Shown here one piece after another: positions 9,197 to 16,971 of a stretch of 64,000 nucleotides of DNA. Made by a program: the position numbers and the translations under genes. The notes under the pieces were generated by a model. The model was not told the DNA's origin. It saw only the letters and a list, made by a program, of their open reading frames with translations, and did no database searches. Numbering within the stretch: position 1 is the first letter of the stretch; each line of letters opens with the position of its first letter. The DNA comes from Candidatus Zhuqueibacterota bacterium (GTDB lineage Bacteria > Zhuqueibacterota > Zhuqueibacteria > Residuimicrobiales > Krinioviventaceae), in the NCBI GenBank assembly GCA_016928775.1, contig JAFGKD010000020.1:1-64000 (forward strand). Reading direction: 5' to 3'.

Positions 9197-11572
9197 ATGG
9201 CAGTTAAGATAGCTCAAACACATCAGCCTGAGAATTTTCATCAGGTTGATCATATTATTACTAAATTTGGCACATCGCCGAGCGCCGTCATTCCCATTTT
9301 GCAGGCGATACAGGAGGAGTACAAGTATCTTCCCGAAGAGGTATTACGATACGTTTGCGATAGCACAGATATTACACCTGCATCCATTATGGGGGTGTCG
9401 ACTTTTTATTCGCAATTTCGTCACCAGCCGGTGGGAAAATATGTTGTGCACATCTGTACGGGGACGGCTTGTCACGTCAAGGGTGCCGAACAGGTCGTGG
9501 AAGCTTTCCGTCGTGATCTTCATATTGACAAAGACGCTGATACAGATCCCGAGGGGCAGTTTACCCTGCAAAAAGTTGCGTGTCTCGGCTGTTGTACACT
9601 TGCACCGGTGGTTCAAATTGATGAAGTTACCTATGGGCATGTGACGCCGGAATCGGTTCACAAAGTCATCCATGATTTCATATCACGCACGCAAAGCGAA
9701 CCGATCCAGCGAGTTGTTCACCAGGATTCTATCGAGGATATTGGTGAAATCCGTATTGGTTTGGGTTCTTGCTGCGTTGCCAGTGGCAGCGGTGATGTGC
9801 AGCAGGCACTCGAGCAGACATTGGCGGCTAACCATATACATACGCGTGTCAAGCGGGTTGGATGTGTTGGCATGTGCCATCGTGTACCCCTGCTGGAGGT
9901 CGTACCACCAAATGGTACGCCGGTTTTATACGATAAAGTTGAACCGGAGCACGTGCGCGATATTGTATTGCGCCATTTCCCTCAGACGTCACTGCGAGAA
10001 CGGCTCAAAACCAAAGCGCTCAAATGGGTTGAACATATTCTCCTTGATAAGGCAGATGATCATATTACCCGACATCCACTACATACTCGCGATCCACTGA
10101 TTGCGGCGTTTCTTGGCCGCCAGCGCCATATTGCCACCGAGCATGCCGGATACGTTGATCCATTAGACCTGAATGAGTATCGCGCCAAAGGTGGGTTCGC
10201 GGCGCTGCACAATGTGCTGTCCCGACCACCAGAGGAGACTATCCAAAATATAAAACAGAGTGGTTTGCGCGGGCGTGGAGGAGCGGGATTTTCGACCGGC
10301 ACAAAATGGGATATCGCCCGAGCTGTCGAGGATGGCGTCAAATTTATCATTTGCAATGGTGATGAAGGTGATCCCGGCGCATTTATGGACCGAATGATTC
10401 TAGAGTCCTACCCGTTCCGAGTCATTGAAGGAATGATAATTGGCGCATATACGACCGGGGCCGCGCAGGGCTACTTGTATATCCGTGCCGAGTATCCCCT
10501 GGCTGTACAGCGCATCAGAAATGCTATTTACCAGTGCGAACAAACCGGCTTGTTGGGCGATAAAATTTTGGACACAAATTTTTCATTATCATTGACAATC
10601 ATGGAAGGCGCTGGCGCTTTTGTCTGCGGCGAGGAAACGGCACTTATTGCTTCCATCGAAGGTAAACGCGGCATGCCGAAATTCCGGCCACCTTATCCTG
10701 CTGAGAGCGGCTTGTGGGGGCATTCTACGATAGTCAATAATGCTGAAACTTTTGCGACTATCCCGTGGATATTACGTAATGGCGCGGATGCGTTCTGTGA
10801 AATGGGAACGGTGCGCAGCAAAGGGACTAAAGTCTTTTCGTTAGCCGGGAAAATCGCGCGTGGCGGTTTGATTGAAGTGCCAATGGGGATTACCATTCGC
10901 GAGATTGTCGAGGATATCGGAGGCGGTATTCAAGGCGGAAAAAAATTTAAAGCTGTGCAGATAGGCGGTCCTTCCGGCGGTTGCGTGCCGGCGTCGTTGG
11001 CTGATACACCTATTGATTATGAAGCGTTGACCAGCGTGGGGGCAATGATGGGGTCCGGTGGTCTGCTGGTTATGGATGAATCCGATTGTATGGTGGACAT
11101 TGCTCGATATTTCCTCACTTTTACGTTTAATCAATCGTGCGGCAAGTGCACATTTTGTCGGATCGGCACCAAGCATATGCTGGATATTTTAGAGCGATTG
11201 TGTGCCGGAACAGGGAAAGACGGCGATTTGGAAAAATTATCCGAGTTGGCCGAGAAAACAAAGATGGGCAGTTTATGCGGTTTGGGCAAGACGGCGCCGA
11301 ATCCGGTATTGTCAACTTTGAAATATTTTCGTGAGGAATATGAGGCGCATCTTGCGGGACGGTGTCCGGCGAAAAAATGTCGGGATTTGATTCGTTACGA
11401 GATTACGGATGAGTGCATTGGGTGTACGATATGCGCCCAAAAATGTCCGACGCAGGCGATTCCGATGCGGCCTTTTGAAAAGCATGACATTGTGCAAGCG
11501 GATTGTACGAAATGTGACACCTGTTTGCAGGTGTGTCCGGTGGGAGCGGTGCGGGTGGTAGATAATGTTTAG
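9197..11572 (+). CDS. NuoE/NuoF-type NAD(P)H-oxidoreductase fusion with C-terminal 2x4Fe-4S ferredoxin
   Basis: This 791-residue diaphorase-type subunit is built as a fusion. Residues 1-165 form a NuoE-like thioredoxin-fold 2Fe-2S domain (C87, C92, C129, C133). Residues 185-275 form a second thioredoxin-like domain with C192/C193 and C223/C227, as in HndC/HydB N-termini. Residues 310-690 are NuoF, with the NADH/FMN motifs 'GRGGAGFSTGTKW' and 'NGDEGDPGAFMDR', an SLBB region, and the 'SCGKCTFCRIGT' 4Fe-4S site. Residues 730-790 carry 'CIGCTICAQKCP' and 'CTKCDTCLQVCP'. It should oxidise or reduce NAD(P)H through FMN and feed Fe-S centres in the cytosol. Fused arrangements occur in NADP-reducing and bifurcating hydrogenases, but no hydrogenase catalytic subunit is present here. 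Confidence 0.92.
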   Translation: MAVKIAQTHQPENFHQVDHIITKFGTSPSAVIPILQAIQEEYKYLPEEVLRYVCDSTDITPASIMGVSTFYSQFRHQPVGKYVVHICTGTACHVKGAEQVVEAFRRDLHIDKDADTDPEGQFTLQKVACLGCCTLAPVVQIDEVTYGHVTPESVHKVIHDFISRTQSEPIQRVVHQDSIEDIGEIRIGLGSCCVASGSGDVQQALEQTLAANHIHTRVKRVGCVGMCHRVPLLEVVPPNGTPVLYDKVEPEHVRDIVLRHFPQTSLRERLKTKALKWVEHILLDKADDHITRHPLHTRDPLIAAFLGRQRHIATEHAGYVDPLDLNEYRAKGGFAALHNVLSRPPEETIQNIKQSGLRGRGGAGFSTGTKWDIARAVEDGVKFIICNGDEGDPGAFMDRMILESYPFRVIEGMIIGAYTTGAAQGYLYIRAEYPLAVQRIRNAIYQCEQTGLLGDKILDTNFSLSLTIMEGAGAFVCGEETALIASIEGKRGMPKFRPPYPAESGLWGHSTIVNNAETFATIPWILRNGADAFCEMGTVRSKGTKVFSLAGKIARGGLIEVPMGITIREIVEDIGGGIQGGKKFKAVQIGGPSGGCVPASLADTPIDYEALTSVGAMMGSGGLLVMDESDCMVDIARYFLTFTFNQSCGKCTFCRIGTKHMLDILERLCAGTGKDGDLEKLSELAEKTKMGSLCGLGKTAPNPVLSTLKYFREEYEAHLAGRCPAKKCRDLIRYEITDECIGCTICAQKCPTQAIPMRPFEKHDIVQADCTKCDTCLQVCPVGAVRVVDNV

Positions 11573-11600
11573 TAAGGAGGAAGAGGGATAATTTGAAGGA

Positions 11601-11637
11601 CGCCCCAACGGGGCAAAAGAAGGCGCTCCAACGGAGC
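11601..11637. repeat. REP-like palindrome pair, left flank of transposase
   Basis: Two short hairpins with the same loop sit side by side: GCCCC-AAC-GGGGC at 11602-11614 and GCTCC-AAC-GGAGC at 11625-11637. The unit from 11601 to 11624 recurs in inverted orientation at 12159-12182 on the other side of the transposase gene with 22 of 24 bases identical. Such paired palindromes are typical of REP/BIME elements handled by REP-associated tyrosine transposases. Confidence 0.8.
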
Positions 11638-11658
11638 AAAAAATGAAAGGGGGGCAAA

Positions 11659-12111
11659 ATGCCACAATCATTAGCCAAAGTACATGTGCATATTGTATTC
11701 AGTACAAAGAATCGACAAAATTTAATTAACGCGGAGGTAGAAAAGGCGCTTTATGACTATATGGCATCGATTTGCAAAGAGCTAAAATGCTATGTTTCAA
11801 AAATTAATGGAACGGAAAATCATGTGCATATTGCCTGTTGTCTCTCTCGAACAGTAACGATAGCGACCTTGTTAGAAGAGGTGAAAAGAAGCTCGTCAAA
11901 ATGGATAAAAACCAAAGGGCGTGCTTATAAAAATTTTACCTGGCAAATAGGTTACGGTGCCTTTTCATTCGGCGAATCACAATTGCAGGATGTTGTGCGA
12001 TTTATAAATGACCAGAAGGAGTATCATAAAAAAGTAACCTTTGAGGATGAGTTTAGAGGATTGCTAAAGAAATATAATATTGAGTATGATGAACGTTATG
12101 TTTGGGATTAG
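11659..12111 (+). CDS. REP-associated tyrosine transposase (Y1, IS200/IS605-like; RAYT)
   Basis: This 150-residue single-strand transposase of the Y1/HUH class has the HUH motif H55-V-H57 ('NGTENHVHIACC') and the catalytic tyrosine Y122 in 'INDQKEYHKK'. The opening 'KVHVHIVFSTKNR' is typical of the family. The length matches compact TnpA/RAYT proteins. A strong GGGGGG ribosome site lies just before the ATG. Inverted, paired REP-like hairpins flank the gene at 11601-11637 and 12146-12182, and no accessory tnpB is present, which favours a domesticated RAYT over an autonomous IS. It interrupts the redox operon between the NuoEF fusion and the GltD-like flavoprotein. Confidence 0.9.
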   Translation: MPQSLAKVHVHIVFSTKNRQNLINAEVEKALYDYMASICKELKCYVSKINGTENHVHIACCLSRTVTIATLLEEVKRSSSKWIKTKGRAYKNFTWQIGYGAFSFGESQLQDVVRFINDQKEYHKKVTFEDEFRGLLKKYNIEYDERYVWD

Positions 12112-12145
12112 GAAGGATGTTTTAGTCATCTGGAATTGTTACTGT

Positions 12146-12182
12146 GGGGCGATGCCCCGTCTTCTTGTGCCCCGTTGGGGCG
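12146..12182. repeat. REP-like palindrome pair, right flank of transposase
   Basis: Hairpins GGGGC-GAT-GCCCC (12146-12158) and GCCCC-GTT-GGGGC (12169-12181) mirror the left-flank pair. Read on the - strand, 12182-12159 matches 11601-11624 in 22 of 24 bases. Together the flanks define a likely mobilised or once-mobile unit of about 580 bases around the transposase. The remaining bases up to 12259 are A/T-rich and show no clear promoter. Confidence 0.8.
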
Positions 12183-12259
12183 ACAATAATCCCAAATAAA
12201 TCTCAAACCACAAAAAATGCACATAAAACAAATTTGAACATTTTTCTTTTACAAAAATC

Positions 12260-13876
12260 ATGATAACCCTAACCATAAACAACAAAAGCATCTCCGTTCC
12301 CCCCGGCACCTCCATCCTCGCCGCCGCCCGACGACTCGGTTTCGACATCCCAACGCTCTGTTATCTGGACGGCCTGCCGCACAACACCTCGTGTATGATC
12401 TGTGTTGTCGAGGAGAAAAAATCAGGCAAACTCTTGCCTTCATGCTCAGCGCGGGTTGAGCAGGGAATGCACATCGAGACAGAAAACGAGCGCATCCGGG
12501 AATTTCGTCAAGACACCCTCGACTTGCTCCTGAGCGAGCACATAGGTGACTGTCAAGCGCCGTGTCAACGTATTTGTCCGGCTTATATGAACATCCCGCT
12601 CATGATTCGGCACATACAGCAACGTGACTGGCGTGCAGCAATTCGAACCGTTAAAGATCAAATTGCTCTGCCGGCTGTCCTGGGTCGTATTTGCCCGGCG
12701 CCCTGTGAAAACGGCTGCAACAGGAAGCAATATGACAAACCGCTCTCCATCTGTTTACTCAAGCGATATGTTTCTGATGTAGACCTCGAATCCGAGGCAC
12801 CGTATGAACCAAAATGTGCCTCACCAAGCGGGAAAAGAGTGGCCATCGTTGGTGCCGGACCGTGTGGTTTATCCGCCGCTTATTATTTAGCGCAACTCGG
12901 ACATCACTGTACGCTATTCGACAAGCAGGAAAAACCGGGTGGAAACCTGCGATATGCGCTTCCTGACGACCGTCTTCCCAAAGAGGTTCTGGATGCTGAA
13001 ATGGAACAAATTAAAAAGCTCGGTGTTGAGTTCTCTATGCAGCGAACCTTGGGTATTGATTTCAGTATCAGGGATTTACAAAAGGATTTTGCTGCGGTTA
13101 TCCTCGCAACCGGTGAGAGCGAATTGTCGTTTTGGGAATCAATGGGAGTACCATATACAGATCGCGGATTAAAAATAGATCGAAAAACGCACCAAACGAC
13201 GCTCCCCGGTATTTTTGCCGGAGGCAGTGTTGTGTCTTCGAGTCAGATGGCGGTTCGGGCAGTCGGGCATGGAAAAACCATTGCTTATGCAGTGGATCAA
13301 TATGTGATGGCCAAGCCGGTTGTCGGGCGACCTGTGCGATTTAATTCTTTGATGGGGCGGCTAAAAGAAGGTGAGGTTGATCAGTTTCTCAAGGATGCAA
13401 GCGCGCAGGATCGAATCGAGCCCGCGGCGGGACAGTACGCCGGATTAACTGAGTCAGAAGCTGTTCGAGAGGCACAACGTTGCTTTCACTGCGATTGTCG
13501 AAAACAAGAGTCCTGTAAATTGCGGCAGTACAGTGATATTTATCATGCGGCGCAAAATCGATTCAAGACAAGTTCGCGCAAGATGTTCGAGCGGCATGTG
13601 CAGCACGATCTCGTCATTTTTGAGCCAGGCAAGTGTATAAAATGTGGTCTTTGTGTCGAGATTACCGCGCAAGCTCGTGAGCGATTTGGTTTCACGTTTA
13701 TCAATCGTGGCTTTGACGTGAAAATCGCCATTCCATTTCACGAAGCGCTGCAAGGTGGTTTGGCAAAGGTGGCGCAACAATGTGCCGAAGTGTGTCCTAC
13801 CGCGGCAATTTCTTTGCGAAATCGTGAAGAGACTTTGTTGGACAATTTACAAAATGGAGACCAGCATGAAAAATGA
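12260..13876 (+). CDS. GltD-like flavoprotein with NuoG-type 2Fe-2S head and Fe-S tail, lacking the NAD(P)H-binding domain
   Basis: This 538-residue protein is built from three parts. Residues 1-80 form a NuoG/HydA-type 2Fe-2S domain (cysteines in 'TLCYLDGLPHNTSCMIC' and 'PSCSAR'). Residues 95-400 match the GltD/NfnB family: helical Fe-S part 'CQAPCQRICP', 'GRICPAPCENGC', FAD motif 'GAGPCGLSAAYYLAQLG', 'PGGNLRY' and 'GIFAGGSVV'. Between 'ILATGE' and 'GIFAGG' only about 30 residues remain, where GltD has a complete pyridine-nucleotide domain with GGGN. The C-terminus has 'CIKCGLC' plus 'CAEVCP', enough for one cluster. It probably exchanges electrons with the NuoF-like neighbour rather than binding NAD(P)H itself (inference). 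It overlaps the next gene by 11 bases. Confidence 0.88.
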   Translation: MITLTINNKSISVPPGTSILAAARRLGFDIPTLCYLDGLPHNTSCMICVVEEKKSGKLLPSCSARVEQGMHIETENERIREFRQDTLDLLLSEHIGDCQAPCQRICPAYMNIPLMIRHIQQRDWRAAIRTVKDQIALPAVLGRICPAPCENGCNRKQYDKPLSICLLKRYVSDVDLESEAPYEPKCASPSGKRVAIVGAGPCGLSAAYYLAQLGHHCTLFDKQEKPGGNLRYALPDDRLPKEVLDAEMEQIKKLGVEFSMQRTLGIDFSIRDLQKDFAAVILATGESELSFWESMGVPYTDRGLKIDRKTHQTTLPGIFAGGSVVSSSQMAVRAVGHGKTIAYAVDQYVMAKPVVGRPVRFNSLMGRLKEGEVDQFLKDASAQDRIEPAAGQYAGLTESEAVREAQRCFHCDCRKQESCKLRQYSDIYHAAQNRFKTSSRKMFERHVQHDLVIFEPGKCIKCGLCVEITAQARERFGFTFINRGFDVKIAIPFHEALQGGLAKVAQQCAEVCPTAAISLRNREETLLDNLQNGDQHEK

Positions 13877-15812
13877 CGCAGCTACATATCTCATGTCCAT
13901 TTTAATTTTCTTTTTTCTCCAGCAGATCACATTGTTCGTCGAGTCGATCTATATCGTCAATTTGTTGCAGTTGCAATTAGATGCCAGAGCCGCGGCGGTT
14001 TTGTTTCTGTACGCACCGATCCTGCTGCTTTTCTTCCGCAGACGCGTCGAAAAGGCAATGCTTGTTGTTTTGGGATTTCTTTTCCTCCTTGCGAGCCTAA
14101 CGAGTGTGTGGATGAGTCATGGTGCTCGAATTTACGGTGCAGGACTCGCGGTGAGTTTTTTTCTGATTTTTCTCGGACTCTTTTTCGGTCGCCCCGAATC
14201 GAAAAGAGTAAACTGGATAATAGCGGTTGCTGTGGCAGTTCTTTCAGCGATCTTTTTTCGTGCCCTCGGCTCGACACTCGATATTACAGTAACCGGGATG
14301 ACAAGAATTATCAGCATTTTCCTCGGTTTGACAGGAGGTTTTTTACTTCTCCAGACTGTAAATCAACTCCCAAGCTCTGATGTAAATTTTGCTGTCAGCC
14401 ATAGTCGAGCTGCAACAAGGTATCTCGCGGCATTCGGTCTGATTAGCGGACTTGTTTTAATCTACTTTGTGTTGAGCAGTCCAACTGTGATCACACGCTG
14501 GACAGAGACGGATTATGCCAGCGCCTATCTGTTCTACATCCCGATCATTCTTGTGGCAATACTTTGTGATCAAGTCCAGGTCAAAAAGCTATCCTCTCAC
14601 AAAACACTCGTACTTGTTTGGAATTTTCTTTTTCTTTTGATTCTCATTCTCGCTATTGTGCGGCATAAAATTGTGTTTCCGCAATTTCCGACTTCATCGC
14701 CCGTCTTTGTCGAGGGCGCAAAAACGCCTATCGATATTGCTGCAAGTTTTGTTTTTCTTTTATCGCCGATTATTTTTCTTGATATTTTTATATTTACGGA
14801 AAAATTGCGGGTGCATAAACCATCCGAGCTGGCGCTGCCACTGAGTTTGGCGACACTCTTTTTTTCACTCTTGATTTTTATGTTGATATTTACCAACGTC
14901 TGGGGTTATGTTGGCGAAGTAAGTCGAATATTCCGCAACAGGTTTTATTTACCATTTTTGTGTGCCGGAGCAGGCTTATTACTGCCGATTTTGTTTATCA
15001 AGGATTTGCGACCCGATGCGTGCCCCGTTGTCTCGAAAAAACTGACACTTGCCCTGATGGCCATCATCAGTATCATCACATTGTTTGTCGTGACAAAGTT
15101 TGAATCCGGCATCCCGACAAACGGCGAAAACGAATTGACGGTTTTGACCTATAATATTCAACAAGGTGTGGACTCGGAGGGTTGTAAAAATTATGAGAAA
15201 CAGCTTGAAGTGATTCGTCGTGTACAGCCGGACGTGATCTGTTTGCAGGAAAGTGATGTCGCACGAATCTCCGGCGGCAACAGCGATATCGTCCGATATT
15301 TTGCCCAAAAACTAAAATACCATTCCTATTATGGTCCTAAAACCGTGACCGGCACATTTGGCACGGCAATTCTCTCCAAATATCCTCTGGAGCGATGTTA
15401 TACGTTTTTCACCTATAGCGATACTGATGAGATCGGCACAACTGTCTGCGACATTCGTTTTTCCAATCAGACCGTCACCCTGATAAATAACCACCCCGCC
15501 GGTGGAGCTGAGGCCAAACTCGCGCATGTCGAGGCACTCCTCGACTTGGCTACAGATCACGCGCATATTGTCGCGGCCGGCGATTTCAACTTCCGCCCGG
15601 ATTCACCATATTATGAACAGATCGTGAATGTGCTCGTGGATTCCTGGCGCGCCCGGCCGTCCATTAACAGTGAGGCAGAAGATATGGCGGATCGAATTGA
15701 TTATATTTTTGTATCGAATAATTTTGAAGTCCGTGATTCGGCTTGTCTACCACCACCGGATTCGTACAGCGATCATCCGGTGTTTTGGACTCGTTTGAAA
15801 CTTGTTGATTAG
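13866..15812 (+). CDS. Polytopic membrane protein fused to an endonuclease/exonuclease/phosphatase (EEP) domain
   Basis: This 648-residue protein has about ten to twelve hydrophobic helices in residues 1-425 and an EEP-family hydrolase domain from about residue 430 to the end. EEP motifs are all present: 'LTYNIQQG', 'CLQES', 'NNHPAG', 'GDFN', 'RIDYIF' and 'SDHPVF', so the catalytic metal and histidine residues look intact. The start at 13866 has GGAGA six bases upstream; longer forms would extend back into the preceding gene. EEP enzymes cleave phosphodiester or phosphomonoester bonds in nucleic acids or lipids; a membrane-fused one near a glycosyltransferase more likely acts on lipids (inference). 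The layout recalls eukaryotic CWH43/PGAP2IP. Confidence 0.85.
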   Translation: MKNDAATYLMSILIFFFLQQITLFVESIYIVNLLQLQLDARAAAVLFLYAPILLLFFRRRVEKAMLVVLGFLFLLASLTSVWMSHGARIYGAGLAVSFFLIFLGLFFGRPESKRVNWIIAVAVAVLSAIFFRALGSTLDITVTGMTRIISIFLGLTGGFLLLQTVNQLPSSDVNFAVSHSRAATRYLAAFGLISGLVLIYFVLSSPTVITRWTETDYASAYLFYIPIILVAILCDQVQVKKLSSHKTLVLVWNFLFLLILILAIVRHKIVFPQFPTSSPVFVEGAKTPIDIAASFVFLLSPIIFLDIFIFTEKLRVHKPSELALPLSLATLFFSLLIFMLIFTNVWGYVGEVSRIFRNRFYLPFLCAGAGLLLPILFIKDLRPDACPVVSKKLTLALMAIISIITLFVVTKFESGIPTNGENELTVLTYNIQQGVDSEGCKNYEKQLEVIRRVQPDVICLQESDVARISGGNSDIVRYFAQKLKYHSYYGPKTVTGTFGTAILSKYPLERCYTFFTYSDTDEIGTTVCDIRFSNQTVTLINNHPAGGAEAKLAHVEALLDLATDHAHIVAAGDFNFRPDSPYYEQIVNVLVDSWRARPSINSEAEDMADRIDYIFVSNNFEVRDSACLPPPDSYSDHPVFWTRLKLVD

Positions 15813-15819
15813 GATGAGT

Positions 15820-16971
15820 ATGAAACATTTCACCAAAATTATACCAGTCGTTATTCTTTTATTGGTATGTTCAAAACCTGAAAAAGAGCAGCACACGACA
15901 GATATCCAGTCACTTTCCTGGCCTCTTTACCGGGGTGATCCCCGGTTGTCGGGTGTAGCGAGCGGCAGGCTGCCGAATAATCCAAAACTTCTCTGGACTT
16001 TCCAAACAGGCGATGATATCAAATCATCGCCAGTCATTGGATGTGGCTTTCTCTATATCGGCAGCACAGATGGAAAGCTTTATGCCCTCAATGTAACGAC
16101 CGGTGATAGCATCTGGGCATTTGATACTGGCGACGATATCGAGGCGCCGCCACTGTTGCTCGATTCGACGATTTATATCGGATCATTAAGCGGCGAGTTT
16201 TACGCCATTGATGCGCTTACGGGACAAAAAAGATGGTCTTTTCTCACAGATGACGAAATTTACGGCTCTGCCAATTGGGTTTTTGCGCCGAATGGTGTAG
16301 ATAAGCGTATCCTTGTTGGCAGTTATGATTTTAACATTTACTGTTTTGATGCTAAAACCGGCGAAAAACAGTGGACGTATGCAACCAACAATTATATCAA
16401 TGGCGCACCGGCCACGGATGGCGATGTCGTTATTTTTGGTGGTTGTGATGAGCAGTTACATATTGTTTCCGTCGCGGATGGCACTCAAATAGGCCAGGTT
16501 GACGCCGGATCGTACATCGCCGGCTCAGCCGCGCTACTTGATGATCACGCCTATCTGGGGCATTATGGCGACAAGCTCATCGCCATTGACCTGATCGCTC
16601 AGAAAATTCTTTGGGAATATGATAATGATGGGACAGCCGGATCTTTTTTTGCGTCGCCCGCTGTCGATGAGCAACATGTGGTGATTGGCTCGCGGGACAA
16701 ACTCGTGCATTGCGTTGATCGAAAAAACGGACAGAAACTCTGGACTTTTCAGACGCGCGATGATGTTGATTGTTCACCTGTGATATGTGATAACAAAGTA
16801 ATTGTCGCATCGAACGATGGGCGACTTTATCTCATCAACCTCACAACCGGCCAGCTCATCTGGTCTTATGAAATTGGTGCGGATATTGTCGGCTCACCTG
16901 CAGTAACCCAGGGTTTTATATTTGTCGGTGCGGGTGATGGCTGTGTTTATGCTTTTGGAGAATCTTTATGA
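15820..16971 (+). CDS. BamB-like PQQ propeller, probable lipoprotein
   Basis: This 383-residue protein has an N-terminal hydrophobic signal ending in 'LLLVCSKPEKE', a plausible though imperfect lipobox with Cys17 as the lipid-attachment site. The mature protein consists of about seven near-regular blades with the consensus 'GDDIxSSPV...YIGSxDGxLYAL...TGxxxWxF', very like BamB-type outer membrane assembly proteins. The start at 15820 (third possible ATG) follows AGGATGAG and lies 7 bases past the previous stop. The end overlaps the glycosyltransferase start by 4 bases (ATGA). It is more regular and shorter-looped than the array at 317-4210, so it is a different subfamily. Confidence 0.87.
   Translation: MKHFTKIIPVVILLLVCSKPEKEQHTTDIQSLSWPLYRGDPRLSGVASGRLPNNPKLLWTFQTGDDIKSSPVIGCGFLYIGSTDGKLYALNVTTGDSIWAFDTGDDIEAPPLLLDSTIYIGSLSGEFYAIDALTGQKRWSFLTDDEIYGSANWVFAPNGVDKRILVGSYDFNIYCFDAKTGEKQWTYATNNYINGAPATDGDVVIFGGCDEQLHIVSVADGTQIGQVDAGSYIAGSAALLDDHAYLGHYGDKLIAIDLIAQKILWEYDNDGTAGSFFASPAVDEQHVVIGSRDKLVHCVDRKNGQKLWTFQTRDDVDCSPVICDNKVIVASNDGRLYLINLTTGQLIWSYEIGADIVGSPAVTQGFIFVGAGDGCVYAFGESL

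Noticed and set aside
11659-12111. A complete IS200/IS605 element with tnpB
   Set aside because: No tnpB or remnant is present, and the flanks are paired REP palindromes, which favours a RAYT.
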